A stretch of DNA of 64,000 nt from JBBQWT01 sp038210375 (GTDB lineage: Bacteria > Acidobacteriota > Terriglobia > Terriglobales > Acidobacteriaceae), in assembly GCA_038210375.1 (NCBI GenBank), contig JBBQWT010000013.1:1-64000 (forward strand). The letters are read 5' to 3'. The notes below the pieces were generated by a model that made no database searches, was not told the DNA's origin, and saw only the letters and a program-made list of their open reading frames with translations. Position 1 is the stretch's first letter. Each line of letters starts with the position of its first letter. Shown here in pieces: positions 17,505-26,614 of this stretch. The translations under genes were made by a program, and so were the position numbers.

Positions 17505-17894
17505 TCAGGCGGAAAAAGACGAGCCGCACCCGCACGACTTCGATGAGTTGGGATTGATGAAGTTGAACCCCTGCTTCATTAGCCCGGCTTCGTAATCGAG
17601 GATCATGCCATGCAGATAAATAAAAGATTTCGGATCGACAAAAATGCGGATGTCGTCGAACTCGTAAATCCGGTCGCGCTCGCGGGCTTGGCTGTCGAAG
17701 CGGATGTTGTAGCTTAAGCCGGAACATCCGCCGCCCTGCACCCCGAGGCGCAGCCCGCCCTGCTCCGGCGAAATGTCTTCCTTCGCCATCGCCGCGCGGA
17801 TGCGCACCAGCGCGCGCTCGCTCACCTGAATGCTCTTGCCATTCGGGGGCGCGTTGCGCGCGTTCAGCACCGGACTGTCCAGGGCAAATGCCAT
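17505..17894 (-). CDS. iscA: A-type Fe-S carrier IscA
   Basis: A 129-residue HesB/IscA family protein. The three conserved cysteines are visible in GGCSGLSY and in the C-terminal CGCGSSF. The N-terminus (MAFALDSPVLNARNAPPNG) is about 20 residues longer than E. coli IscA. It carries Fe-S clusters or iron to target proteins. It begins nine bases after iscU ends, consistent with co-transcription. Confidence 0.92.
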   Translation of the reverse strand: MAFALDSPVLNARNAPPNGKSIQVSERALVRIRAAMAKEDISPEQGGLRLGVQGGGCSGLSYNIRFDSQARERDRIYEFDDIRIFVDPKSFIYLHGMILDYEAGLMKQGFNFINPNSSKSCGCGSSFSA

Positions 17895-17903
17895 GCGATT
17901 CGC

Positions 17904-18326
17904 TTAGCTCTTTACCGCAGCCGCGGCCGGGGCCGCGACGTTGGCTTCCTGCTTCTTCTTCCAGTCGCCGATGGCGGCGCGAATGGCGTCTTCGGCCAGC
18001 ACCGAGCAATGGATCTTTACCGGAGGCAAGGCCAGCTCGCGCACGATGTCGGTGTTCTTGAGCTGCAGCGCTTCATCCACGCTACGGCCCTTGACCCACT
18101 CGGTGGCCAGTGAGGAAGAGGCGATGGCGGAGCCGCATCCGAACGTCTTGAACTTGGCGTCCTCGATGATGCGGGTCTCGGGATTGACCTTGATCTGGAG
18201 ACGCATGACGTCGCCACATTCGGGCGCTCCCACCAGGCCGGTGCCGACGTCCCCGCTGGATTTGTCCATGGTGCCTACGTTGCGGGGATTGGTGTAGTGA
18301 TCGAGAACCTTATCGCTGTAAGACAT
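17904..18326 (-). CDS. iscU: Fe-S scaffold protein IscU
   Basis: A 140-residue scaffold with all expected features: YTNPRNVGTMD near the start, first cysteine in APECGDVM, second in FGCGSAIASS, third in the HscA-recognition loop LPPVKIHCSVLAEDA. The C-terminus has a short Ala-rich tail. Clusters are built here from IscS sulfur and passed on with HscA/HscB. It is 72 bases downstream of iscS. Confidence 0.95.
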   Translation of the reverse strand: MSYSDKVLDHYTNPRNVGTMDKSSGDVGTGLVGAPECGDVMRLQIKVNPETRIIEDAKFKTFGCGSAIASSSLATEWVKGRSVDEALQLKNTDIVRELALPPVKIHCSVLAEDAIRAAIGDWKKKQEANVAAPAAAAVKS

Positions 18327-18398
18327 TTTATTTCTCCTTTTTCTTGGTCCTGTTTTAAATTCGCGACTACCGCTTATCTAAACTTGTGCGGCGAAGTG

Positions 18399-19679
18399 TC
18401 AGTGCGTTTCCCACTCGATCTTGCTCAGGTCAATGCCTTCTTTGACCATCTCGTACAGCGGTGACAGCTCGCGCAATTTCTTGACCGTGTCAATCATGCG
18501 CTCGGCCACGTAATCCACTTCGGCCTCGGTGTTAAAGCGTCCCAGCCCGAACCGTATGGAGCTGTGGGCCACGTCGTCCCCCAGGCCCAGGGCCTTCAAT
18601 ACATACGATGGCTCCAGGGTCGCGGAGGTGCAAGCCGAGCCGCTGGAAACCGCGATGTCATTAATTCCCATCAGCAGCGATTCGCCTTCCACGTACACGA
18701 AGCTCATGTTCAGGTTGCCGGGAAGATGATGTTCCATGGTGCCGTTGACGTGCAGCTCGTCGAGCTCGGCTTCCAACCGGTTCTTCAGGCGGTCGCGCAT
18801 CGCCGCCAGGCGCTTGCTCTCTTCCGGCATCTCCTGCATGGCCAGCTCGCAGGCCTTGCCCATGCCCACAATGCCGGGGACGTTCAAGGTGCCCGAACGC
18901 ATGCCGCGCTCGTGTCCGCCGCCGTCGATGATGGCCTGGATCTGTACCCGCGGATTCTTGCGGCGGACGTACAGCGCGCCGACCCCCTTGGGCCCGTACA
19001 GCTTGTGGGCGGTGATCGACATCAGGTCGATCTTCATGGCGTTGACATCGAGCGGGACCTTGCCCACCGCCTGCACCGCATCGCTGTGAAAGAAAACTCC
19101 GCGCTCGCGGCAGATCGCGCCGATTTCCGCGACCGGTTGCAGCACGCCGATCTCGTTGTTGGCCGCCATGATGCTCACCAGGATGGTCTTGGGAGTGATG
19201 GCGGCTTTAAGCTCGTCAAGATTCACCAGGCCGTCGGCCTGCACCGGCAGGTAAGTCACCTGGAAGCCGGATTTTTCCAGCCGCTTGCAGGTGTCGAGTA
19301 CCGCCTTGTGCTCGGTCACCGCGGTGATGATGTGGTTGCCCTTCTCGCGATACATTTCGGCCACGCCCTTAATGGCGAGGTTGTCGCTCTCGGTGGCGCC
19401 GGAGGTAAAAATGATCTCCTTGGCGGTGGCGCCGATCAGCCTGGCCACCTGCTCGCGCGCGGTTTCCACGCCGGCTTCCGCCTCCCAGCCAAAGCTATGG
19501 TTGCGGCTGGCCGCGTTGCCGAACAAATTGGTGAAGTACGGCATCATGGCTTCGAGCACCCGCGGATCCATCGGCGTGGTGGCGTGGTTATCCATGTAGA
19601 TGGGCAGCTTTACCCCGGAATGCGAGTGCGCGCTTCCGTTCGGGGTAGTGACGCTGTTTCCGTTGCTGTTGTCGCTCAT
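18399..19679 (-). CDS. iscS: Cysteine desulfurase IscS
   Basis: A 426-residue PLP enzyme. It has MDNHATTPMDPRVLEAM, the cofactor lysine region ITAHKLYGPKGVGAL, and the active-site cysteine loop SSGSACTSATLEPSYVL. The N-terminus carries about 25 extra Ser/Asn/Gly-rich residues before the conserved start. It supplies sulfur for Fe-S clusters on IscU and for other thio-cofactors. It is second in the isc operon, 99 bases after iscR. Confidence 0.95.
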   Translation of the reverse strand: MSDNSNGNSVTTPNGSAHSHSGVKLPIYMDNHATTPMDPRVLEAMMPYFTNLFGNAASRNHSFGWEAEAGVETAREQVARLIGATAKEIIFTSGATESDNLAIKGVAEMYREKGNHIITAVTEHKAVLDTCKRLEKSGFQVTYLPVQADGLVNLDELKAAITPKTILVSIMAANNEIGVLQPVAEIGAICRERGVFFHSDAVQAVGKVPLDVNAMKIDLMSITAHKLYGPKGVGALYVRRKNPRVQIQAIIDGGGHERGMRSGTLNVPGIVGMGKACELAMQEMPEESKRLAAMRDRLKNRLEAELDELHVNGTMEHHLPGNLNMSFVYVEGESLLMGINDIAVSSGSACTSATLEPSYVLKALGLGDDVAHSSIRFGLGRFNTEAEVDYVAERMIDTVKKLRELSPLYEMVKEGIDLSKIEWETH

Positions 19680-19778
19680 GACTTTCTCTCCCGGCTCTTG
19701 ATCTTTTCGTAATCGAATAATTACCAGTTCGTAATAAAGGTTAGTGTCAAAGTAATTTCCAGGGTGCCGTAAATTCGC

Positions 19779-20267
19779 CTATAAGGTCACAGTCACCAGG
19801 TCCCGCGAGTACTTGTGCTCGCTGGGTTCGCCGTCGCCGGCGTCGGTCGGCGACTCGCTCATATCGGCGATGGTCAAGCGGTTGAGCACCTGCTGAATGC
19901 TGGCATTGACTTTGTGCAGCGGCTCCCGAATGGTGCATTTTTCACTCTGCCCGCAATCGCCGCGATGCGTGCTGCAAGCGGTGATGAAGAGCGGGCCATC
20001 GATGGCTTTGATCACTTCGAGCGCCGTAATGCGGCGCGGCTCGCGCGCCAGGGCATAACCGCCATTGACGCCGTGGTGCGAAACCAGCAATCCCGCCTTG
20101 GCCAGCCGCTGCAGGATTTTGGCCATGGCCTCGGGAGGAATGTTGTATTCCTCGGCAATGTCCTTGGCGCTGCACGCCGGCTGATGGCCGATAGAAGCCT
20201 GCGCCCGCTCGGCGAGGTGCTTCAAGGCCATCAATCCGTAATCGGCTTTCTTAGTGAGCTTCAGCAT
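19779..20267 (-). CDS. iscR: Rrf2-family Fe-S regulator IscR
   Basis: A 162-residue Rrf2 regulator. The winged helix starts MLKLTKKADYGLMALKHLAE. The three cluster cysteines appear in ACSTHRGDCGQSEKC, the spacing seen in IscR. It senses Fe-S status and controls its own operon. It is the first gene of a complete isc operon, and an IscR-like palindrome lies in front of it (20287-20310), which supports autoregulation. Confidence 0.93.
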   Translation of the reverse strand: MLKLTKKADYGLMALKHLAERAQASIGHQPACSAKDIAEEYNIPPEAMAKILQRLAKAGLLVSHHGVNGGYALAREPRRITALEVIKAIDGPLFITACSTHRGDCGQSEKCTIREPLHKVNASIQQVLNRLTIADMSESPTDAGDGEPSEHKYSRDLVTVTL

Positions 20268-20286
20268 TGTCTTATAACTTATCGGT

Positions 20287-20310
20287 TAACCCGACTCAAT
20301 TAGTCGTATA
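20287..20310 (-). promoter_or_regulatory. iscR: Probable IscR operator (type 1-like) in front of iscR
   Basis: On the minus strand the sequence has half-sites GACT and AGTC separated by five A/T-rich bases (AATTG; core 20293-20305), flanked by TATAC on one side and GGGTTA on the other. Known type 1 sites bound by [2Fe-2S]-IscR have the same GACT-N5-AGTC core. It is about 20-43 bases upstream of the iscR ATG and overlaps a possible -35 (TTGATA, on the minus strand). Operator function is inferred. Confidence 0.7.
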
Positions 20311-20679
20311 TCAATATTACCCCCCAATCGGCCGGGCACGCAAGCCATCCAGCGAATGGCATAATTTGGTCATCCAACGGCAACTCCAGGCAATTAAATG
20401 GGTTAGTTCGTTTCCCCTTTGCGGGCAACACGGAATCCAGTTAGAGAATTGTCAATTTTCGGAGGGAAATGCCAGCCAACGCGATTGTGAAGCGGCCCTT
20501 CATTGACCGCGAGACTTGGATTCTTTGCTAACGGTTATTGGGAAAAGTGACAAAGAAATGAAGGTTCTTAAATGGAGACCGGCATTCCGGCGAAGGCGCC
20601 CAGGCGAAATCTCGTCCCCCACCCACCGCGCAAGCAAAATGACGGATCACTTGCGCTAATTTTTTTTACAACCTAACGC
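20311..20679. other. Intergenic region without a recognised gene
   Basis: About 370 bases between iscR and the next rightward promoter. Short open frames are present but lack a convincing start, ribosome site or recognisable motif. A poly-T run lies at 20660-20667. Confidence 0.4.
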
Positions 20680-20707
20680 TTGACAAGTGATAAGGCGCAG
20701 CTAAAAT
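20680..20707 (+). promoter_or_regulatory. Sigma-70-type promoter for the zinc-ribbon small gene
   Basis: TTGACA at 20680-20685 and TAAAAT at 20702-20707 with a 16-base spacer, 37 bases before the ATG at 20744. Close match to the housekeeping consensus. Confidence 0.6.
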
Positions 20708-20743
20708 GAGACGCCTCACCCAGTACTTCCGGATTTTCCGGAT

Positions 20744-20947
20744 ATGCCGACACCATCGCCTTCGCCCTCGAACCCATCGCAATCCCAGAACGCTGCGGAA
20801 GGACTGTGCACGCACCCGCGGGTCCGGGTGGTGGCGCGGGAAGAAGATACCGAGTTCGTGGAATGTGAAGATTGCCGCGCGGTGTTCGAAGCCAGCGAGT
20901 TTGAAGATATGGCAATCGAAGAGAAGAACCCTCCGTGTGATAGTTAG
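20744..20947 (+). CDS. Small acidic zinc-ribbon-like protein, function unknown
   Basis: A 67-residue acidic protein. The first 20 residues are Pro/Ser/Gln-rich; then a possible metal knuckle: CTHPR...VECEDCRAVFEASEF (Cys-x-His and Cys-x2-Cys). A good promoter lies just upstream. No known family was recognised; homologues would be expected in related Acidobacteriota. Confidence 0.55.
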   Translation: MPTPSPSPSNPSQSQNAAEGLCTHPRVRVVAREEDTEFVECEDCRAVFEASEFEDMAIEEKNPPCDS

Positions 20948-21122
20948 CCGCAGGGGTGTATCTACCTTTCCGCTTCCCAACGCAATCGATTCAGCTAAAA
21001 GCGCGAGAGGTCAATTACCAAGTTTCTCTCCGAATAATCCAATGGGCGAAAATGAGAAAGACAAGGCTTGGGCAGAAGAATTTGCCTTGCGAACTTAGCT
21101 GGAGAACCACAGCACGGAAGAA

Positions 21123-21899
21123 TTGTTTAGTAAGACTCTCGAAGGGGACGAGGACGACGACGCGCCATGGGCCGCTGTAACTGTCCTTCGTCTGCGGGGA
21201 ACCCCGGAAGTATTTGCTGTGGCAAGCGAGTACTCACACGCGGAGAACCCAAAGGCTCGATCACGCGGCCTCAGCGTTTTGGGCCAACTGGGGGCGGGCA
21301 AACCGGATGTGGGGCGGCCCTTTGTTGGCGCGAGTGTGGCAATCGCTGTTAGCCGTCTTCAGGACGCCAGTGGGGAGGTCGTACGTTCAGCGGCATGGGC
21401 TCTTTCCCATCTTGGTACTGAGCCAGGAGTAGCGGCGTTGATCGGCTTTAGAACTAATCCTGACCCTGACATCAGGCTTGCGATTGCGTCTTGTTCTGCC
21501 CTGCGAGGACATCCCGAAGGAATGAAAGCCCTCATGGAACTTATGGAAGATGAGAGCGACGAAGTGCGGGATTGGGCGACCTTTGGGCTGGGAGAGTGGG
21601 ATCGAATCGATGACGGCATACCCCACTACGCAGATTCGCCAGAAATCCGCGCCGCCTTCTACAAGCGACTCGGGGATGCTTACGAAGATGCTCGCAGGGA
21701 AGCGATCTGGGGTTTGTCCAGGCGCAAAGACCCCCTTGGTTTGAAATTACTAATTCAACTTATGGAGTCAGAGGATTGCTGGACCGGCGATGAGATGGCG
21801 GCAGCGGAAACTCTTAATACGGAATCGGATACTCCGGTTGAAGAACTCTGTCTGCGACTGCGCCTCTTACTCCCAGGCTCAGCGCTCTCTATTACTTAG
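21123..21899 (+). CDS. HEAT-repeat protein, possibly with an amber-interrupted 5' end
   Basis: A 258-residue protein with HEAT-like helical repeats: WALSHLGTEPGVAALIGF, RLAIASCSALRGHPEGMKAL, VRDWATFGLGEWD and REAIWGLSRRKDP. The start here is a TTG at 21123. In the same frame, an ATG at 21042 opens 18 codons (MGENEKDKAWAEEFALRT) that end at a TAG (21096-21098). Directly after it the frame reads LENHSTEELF, which looks like the natural continuation. The gene may have an in-frame nonsense change, a sequencing error, or a downstream start. HEAT proteins of this kind are protein-binding scaffolds; no partner is indicated. It overlaps the 3' end of tsaD by four bases. Confidence 0.65.
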   Translation: MFSKTLEGDEDDDAPWAAVTVLRLRGTPEVFAVASEYSHAENPKARSRGLSVLGQLGAGKPDVGRPFVGASVAIAVSRLQDASGEVVRSAAWALSHLGTEPGVAALIGFRTNPDPDIRLAIASCSALRGHPEGMKALMELMEDESDEVRDWATFGLGEWDRIDDGIPHYADSPEIRAAFYKRLGDAYEDARREAIWGLSRRKDPLGLKLLIQLMESEDCWTGDEMAAAETLNTESDTPVEELCLRLRLLLPGSALSIT

Positions 21900-23113
21900 G
21901 AACTCTCAGAGAGTGATTGGGTTCCCAGCTTCATCCCCGCATCCGCGGAAAAATCGGCGGCCGCGAACTCGCGCGCGATCCATCGCGGATGGGCCGCCGC
22001 CGCGATCATGGCGGCGTTATCGGTCGATAGCGGCCGCGAGGGAAACAGCACCGGCAAACCTAACTGGGCGGCGGCGGGCTCGAAGGCGCGGCGCAGCTCG
22101 GAGTTGGCCGCCACCCCGCCGCTGACGAACAACGTTTGCGCGGACGTGGATTCGGCCGCCGCCAGGGCCTTGCTCACCAGGGCTTCCACTACCGCGTGCT
22201 GGAAGGAGGCCACCAGGTCGAGGGTTTGGGGATCGCACAATTCCAGCACCTGGGCCGCGGTGGGCGCCGCTATCGCCGCCAGTGCCAGGCTGCGGCGTTC
22301 AATGCCTGCCTGCATTTCGTGGAGCTGCACATGGCGCAGCACCGCGGTCTTGATGCCGCTGAACGAGAAGTCAAAACTTTCTTGTTGCAGATAGAGACTG
22401 CCCGCGTCATCGTGGCCCGGGGAACCGCCGCGGCTTTTTTTCTTGATCTGGGCCGGCATGAACTTCACCGCCTCCGGATTTCCGTGCCGCGCCAGGGCAT
22501 CGATCATCGGCCCTCCCGGATATCCCAGCGCCAGCAGCTTGGCCACCTTGTCGAAGGCTTCGCCGGCGGCGTCGTCCCGCGTCTGCCCGATGGCAACATA
22601 CCTCCACGCGGCTCCGCTCTCAGTTTCCGCCAGGTAAAGATGGGTGTGCCCGCCGGAAACCACCAGTGACAAGATGGGAAAGCGGATCTCGTGCTCCGGG
22701 CGCTGCATGGCCTGCAGCAGCACGGAATGAATGTGTCCTTCGAGATGGTTGACCGCGATCAGCGGCTTGCCCGAGGCCAGGGCGGCGGCTTTGGCGAAAC
22801 TGATTCCCACCAGCAGCGCCCCCGCCAGTCCCGGACCGCGGGTGACCGCGATGGCGTCGATGGTCTGGTAAGTGTGCCCGGCCTGCGACAGCGCCTCGCG
22901 CACCACGGGGACGATGGCGCGCAGATGCTCGCGTGACGCCAGTTCCGGCACCACCCCTCCGTAGGGGCGGTGGGTGACAAACTGCGAGAACACGATATTA
23001 GAAAGAATTTCCCGGCCGCCGCGCACTACGGCTGCCGCCGTCTCGTCGCACGACGTCTCGATCCCCAGAATGGTGGCTCCATCTCTCTCCGGCATGGGAT
23101 GTTCGTCCTGCAT
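21896..23113 (-). CDS. tsaD: tRNA N6-adenosine threonylcarbamoyltransferase TsaD
   Basis: A 405-residue Kae1/TsaD protein. Key motifs: ILGIETSCDETAAAVV, the metal-binding HLEGHIHS, SLVVSGGHTHLYL, and FVSGGVAANSELRRAF. It transfers threonylcarbamoyl to A37 of ANN-decoding tRNAs, with TsaB and TsaE. It is somewhat longer than usual (about 340-360); an extra segment of about 20 residues is visible near residues 180-205 (KKKSRGGSPGHDDAG). The start may be 23113 or the ATG at 23095. The gene converges with the HEAT-repeat gene. Confidence 0.94.
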   Translation of the reverse strand: MQDEHPMPERDGATILGIETSCDETAAAVVRGGREILSNIVFSQFVTHRPYGGVVPELASREHLRAIVPVVREALSQAGHTYQTIDAIAVTRGPGLAGALLVGISFAKAAALASGKPLIAVNHLEGHIHSVLLQAMQRPEHEIRFPILSLVVSGGHTHLYLAETESGAAWRYVAIGQTRDDAAGEAFDKVAKLLALGYPGGPMIDALARHGNPEAVKFMPAQIKKKSRGGSPGHDDAGSLYLQQESFDFSFSGIKTAVLRHVQLHEMQAGIERRSLALAAIAAPTAAQVLELCDPQTLDLVASFQHAVVEALVSKALAAAESTSAQTLFVSGGVAANSELRRAFEPAAAQLGLPVLFPSRPLSTDNAAMIAAAAHPRWIAREFAAADFSADAGMKLGTQSLSESS

Positions 23114-23224
23114 CCATCTATACTATCCAAAGTGTCAGGCCCAAGAGGCCAAGTTGGCAGGCCACAAAGGCCAATTTGCAAGGGCAATTCCACCCAGCAT
23201 CCGCTGATCGACCTACCGTCCCCC

Positions 23225-24604
23225 ATGATTGCCAGCCAGGCAGCGCGCAACATCGTCGGCAAGCTTCTCGAACACGGCCACCAGGCCTATTTCGTAGGCG
23301 GATGCGTGCGCGATCTGCTGCTGAGCCTCGAACCCACCGACTACGACATCGCCACCAGCGCGGCCCCCGACGAGGTAATGAATATCTTTCCGCGGACGTT
23401 CGAAGTGGGAGCGCATTTCGGCGTGGTGCTCATCCCCGCCGCGAGCGTGGTTTCGGCCGGTGAGGTGGAAATATCCCGCTTGGTTTCCGCCTCGGAAGAC
23501 GAGATCATTCAGGTGGCCACCTTTCGCAGCGACGGCCCTTATGCGGATGGGCGCCGGCCGCAGCAGGTCACGTTCACCTCATCCGCCGAAGAAGACGTGC
23601 AGCGCCGCGATTTCACCATCAACGGTTTGTTGCTCGATCCGGAAAACGGCGAGGTGCACGACTTCGTGGGCGGCCGCGCTGACCTGGACGCGCGCATCCT
23701 GCGCACCATCGGCGATCCGCGCGCACGGTTTGGCGAAGACCGGTTGCGGATGTTGCGGGCGATTCGCTTTGCCGCCCGCCTGGGTTTCGAGGTGGCGCCG
23801 GAAACCATGGCGGCGATTCGCGAGTCGGCTGCCGGCATCAACCAAGTTTCAAAAGAACGGGTGCGCGAAGAGCTGGTGAAGATGCTGACCGAAGGCCAGG
23901 CCGCCGCGGCCTTCGCCCTGCTCGACACGTCCGGTCTGCTGCGCGAGGTGCTGCCCGAAGTGGCCGCCATGCGCGGGGTGCAACAGCCGCCCCAGTTTCA
24001 TCCTGAAGGCGACGTTTTCGTGCATACCTTAATGATGCTGGGAATGCTCCCCGCCGGCGCCCCCGCCACTCTGGCCATGGGAGTCCTGCTGCACGACGTA
24101 GGCAAGCCGCCCACCTTTCGGGTGGCGCCCGACCGCATCCGCTTCGACGGCCATGTCGGCGTGGGCGTAAAGATGGCTGAAGAAATTTGCAAGCGCCTGC
24201 GTTTTTCCAACGGCGACACCGCGCAGATCCTGGCCCTGGTGGCCAACCACATGCGCTTCGCCGACGTGAAGAAGATGAAGGATTCCACCTTCAAACGCTT
24301 CCTGCGCCTGCCGCGCTTCGACGAGCACCTCGACCTGCATCGCATGGATTGCCTCTCCAGCCACGGCAAGCTGGAGTTTTTCGATTTCGTCAAAGAGCGC
24401 AGGGCAGCGCTGCCGCACGAGGAGATCCATCCGGGCCCATTATTAAGCGGCAACGATCTAATGGCCGCTGGGTACCCGGCAGGCCCCCGGTTCAAGGAGA
24501 TTTTAGCGGCGGTGGAAGACGCCCAGTTGGAAGGTAGAATCAACAGCCGCAGCGATGCTCTGGAGTTCGTAGCGGATGTCTTTCGCCTTGATAAAACCGA
24601 TTGA
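23225..24604 (+). CDS. cca: CCA tRNA nucleotidyltransferase with HD domain
   Basis: A 459-residue class II nucleotidyltransferase from ATG 23225. It has the active-site FVGGCVRDLLL and TDYDIATSA (Asp-x-Asp), RRDFTINGLL, and the tRNA-binding ARFGEDRLRMLRAIRFAARL. A C-terminal HD phosphohydrolase domain contains LLHDVGKPPTF. It either adds CCA to tRNA 3' ends or, in organisms with split activities, adds only part of CCA or poly(A). An open frame running upstream to 22970 is not supported. Confidence 0.9.
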   Translation: MIASQAARNIVGKLLEHGHQAYFVGGCVRDLLLSLEPTDYDIATSAAPDEVMNIFPRTFEVGAHFGVVLIPAASVVSAGEVEISRLVSASEDEIIQVATFRSDGPYADGRRPQQVTFTSSAEEDVQRRDFTINGLLLDPENGEVHDFVGGRADLDARILRTIGDPRARFGEDRLRMLRAIRFAARLGFEVAPETMAAIRESAAGINQVSKERVREELVKMLTEGQAAAAFALLDTSGLLREVLPEVAAMRGVQQPPQFHPEGDVFVHTLMMLGMLPAGAPATLAMGVLLHDVGKPPTFRVAPDRIRFDGHVGVGVKMAEEICKRLRFSNGDTAQILALVANHMRFADVKKMKDSTFKRFLRLPRFDEHLDLHRMDCLSSHGKLEFFDFVKERRAALPHEEIHPGPLLSGNDLMAAGYPAGPRFKEILAAVEDAQLEGRINSRSDALEFVADVFRLDKTD

Positions 24605-25098
24605 TTAAGAGTTAAACCTTGCTAAGAAAGCTTTAAGGCTCTCAAAGAGTTGAAGCTTGGCGCTGGTGAAAGGATCTTCGTCATTTTGGATGGCAAAAGG
24701 TTACGCCCCTGCGACGGAATCGCCCCTTGGTGGGAGCAGCGGGTTTCAGAGTCTGTGTCACACTCGAAAATCAGGTCGTCGGTGGAGTGCAAGCCCGCAT
24801 TACAGGCACGGAATTTCGACTCCTCAGGGTCTAATTCGTGCCCCTAGAAGGCTGAAGTGGAACAAAAGTTCCACGGAGCGGTCGGGCAAGTGAGTTGGAA
24901 CACAGACTCTTCAGTCCGCTGATAGGTGATCTTCAGAAAAAGGCTTTAGCTGCGGGCCTTTTAAACGCTCATAGCTAGCTTGGTTTAGCAATAAAAGAGG
25001 GCCAATCTAGGACTGAGCGCGTAGCCCGGGCCGGAACTGTTTGGTCAATTGGCATCATTTCGCAGGTCTTGTAAGATCACTTCGGGCTAACGTTCATC
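24605..25098. other. Intergenic region with a degenerate RAYT-element end
   Basis: 494 bases without a supported gene. Positions 24727-24763 (TTGGTGGGAGCAGC then CAGAGTCTGTGTCAC) resemble the left end of the RAYT element at 62163-62922, so this is probably a decayed solo end. The rest shows no clear RNA or promoter motif. Confidence 0.5.
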
Positions 25099-26148
25099 AT
25101 GATGAAAGTATTTGTTTATGCGAGTGTTCTTTTTTGTGCTTGCACTGGATTGTCCCAGACATTGACGCTGCCGGAACTTCCGTCTCCAAAGAAGATACTT
25201 CAAGATGAGAAACAGTTTAACGCCGTTACACTCGGACCCGGCAACACCATGACGATTCAGCAGACTCCTCCGGATTTCAAGCTAGACTCTTTCGACTTCA
25301 GCCCCGATGGCCAATTAACCTTTATGAGTTGGGCCTCGGGAAGGCTGGAAGTCAGAGACAGCGAAACCGGGAAGCGCCTTGCTCAGTTCAAGCCGACACC
25401 CGGGCCTGTGTTCGAGGCAGACTACAACAAGGCAACGAAGCAGCTGTTCGTGACAAGTCAGCATGGTTTGATCCGCCTTGTGGACCCTCATTCCGGCAAG
25501 CTCCTGCGAGAGATTCACACGGAAATCGGGAAATTTAAGTATGACCTTCAGAAGGTGATCGTTGCCAATGATGGAAGTTGGCTTGCCTACGTAAACCAGG
25601 ATAACGGGAAAGTACTTGATCTCAAGAGTGACCCGCCAAAGATTCTGGCTGACTTAAGAGATGCATACGATGTTGCTCTCGCGCGCGATGGATCGGAGCT
25701 CTGGCTGATTGATCGAGAGAAAATCTTCGGCTTCAAGACAGGTGCGTGGAGCGAAATCGCTTCAGTTCCGCTTCTTGACAGCGTACAGCCAGACGGAACT
25801 CCCATTTTAGCGATAGTATCGGTCGACGGGGGCTCTGTTGCTTTCGTTCCTTCGAAAAGCGGCCTATTGCGATATGAGCTGAAGACAATGACTGCACGCA
25901 AGGTGAACGCGAATCCTACTTACTGGGTCGCTGCGGACTCCGCGAGAAATAACATTCTTATAATTGAACGCCAGGCTTTCAGCTTGTATGGGGCCGATGG
26001 TTCACTGCGCTGCCAGTGGAAGCAGCCTCAACAGCAGATGATCAAAGTGAGCGAGAACGGAGAATGGCTGGGAAATCTTTTCTTTGGAAAAATTGAGCTG
26101 CGGTCATTGGCCTCCCTCGTGGGCTCCTGCCCAGTCTCTAAACCCTAG
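25099..26148 (+). CDS. Secreted beta-propeller-like protein, function unknown
   Basis: A 349-residue protein with an N-terminal signal peptide (MMKVFVYASVLFCACTGLSQ) and then WD40/YVTN-like blades, e.g. DSFDFSPDGQLTFMSWASGR, VTSQHGLIRLVDPHSGKLL and RYELKTMTARKVN. The repeats are too diverged to assign a ligand or enzyme activity. The start may be 25099 or the next codon ATG. It has no operon partner; its codon use is less GC-rich than the surrounding core genes, suggesting an accessory gene. Confidence 0.6.
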   Translation: MMKVFVYASVLFCACTGLSQTLTLPELPSPKKILQDEKQFNAVTLGPGNTMTIQQTPPDFKLDSFDFSPDGQLTFMSWASGRLEVRDSETGKRLAQFKPTPGPVFEADYNKATKQLFVTSQHGLIRLVDPHSGKLLREIHTEIGKFKYDLQKVIVANDGSWLAYVNQDNGKVLDLKSDPPKILADLRDAYDVALARDGSELWLIDREKIFGFKTGAWSEIASVPLLDSVQPDGTPILAIVSVDGGSVAFVPSKSGLLRYELKTMTARKVNANPTYWVAADSARNNILIIERQAFSLYGADGSLRCQWKQPQQQMIKVSENGEWLGNLFFGKIELRSLASLVGSCPVSKP

Positions 26149-26614
26149 TTACTTGTTCCCGCTAGGGACGGTTTTCCTTTGCTCAAGTGCAGCAAAGGCA
26201 ACCCCATCATAGGGAAAGATTGGTTGAACAGTAGGGGTTCTTCCTCGCCCCGATAAAGCCGGGGGTCGTCAGAATGACAAAATTGGGGGAGTTTCAATCC
26301 CGCGGGCAATTCCAGGGCCAGCAAAAATTAAATAGGCCTGTTGCCAAGAAGCGGTGACACTTTCTTGACCCCAGGCCCATTCGATCCGGATTGGATCGGA
26401 GGTGAATCTTTATTCTAGTCCTCCTGCCCGCTAAGTCAAGCCGGAAATGTGTGCCCCCCTTACCATAAATGTTAATAAAAGCCGCCAAAATTGCGGTCCC
26501 CAGGCACGTGATTGCAGGCTGCCCGCGCGTTGACAGCCCATGGCCGGGATGCTATTTTAGTGGGGCTTCGCCAGCCTTAACCCTGCGGCATATTTCACCC
26601 AAGATACAGTCACT
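26149..26614. other. Intergenic region upstream of the ATP synthase operon
   Basis: 466 bases with no supported gene. Positions 26223-26280 carry, in reverse orientation, the end of repeat family A (GTTGAACAGTAGG ... GTCGTCAGAATGACAA). The ATP synthase promoter should lie in the 3' half, which has several AT-rich tracts, but no clear consensus could be assigned. Confidence 0.5.
26223..26280 (-). repeat. Repeat family A, partial copy in reverse orientation
   Basis: On the minus strand this reads TTGTCATTCTGACGACCCCC, then a GC-rich stretch and CCTACTGTTCAAC. This matches the second half of the 317-bp units at 34925 and 36601. Confidence 0.65.

Noticed and set aside
18564..19712. 382-codon plus-strand open frame opposite iscS
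   Set aside because: Shadow frame of an unambiguous iscS; no motif or ribosome site.
24650..24893. Short open frames after the CCA enzyme
   Set aside because: Overlap a decayed RAYT-element end and lack start signals.
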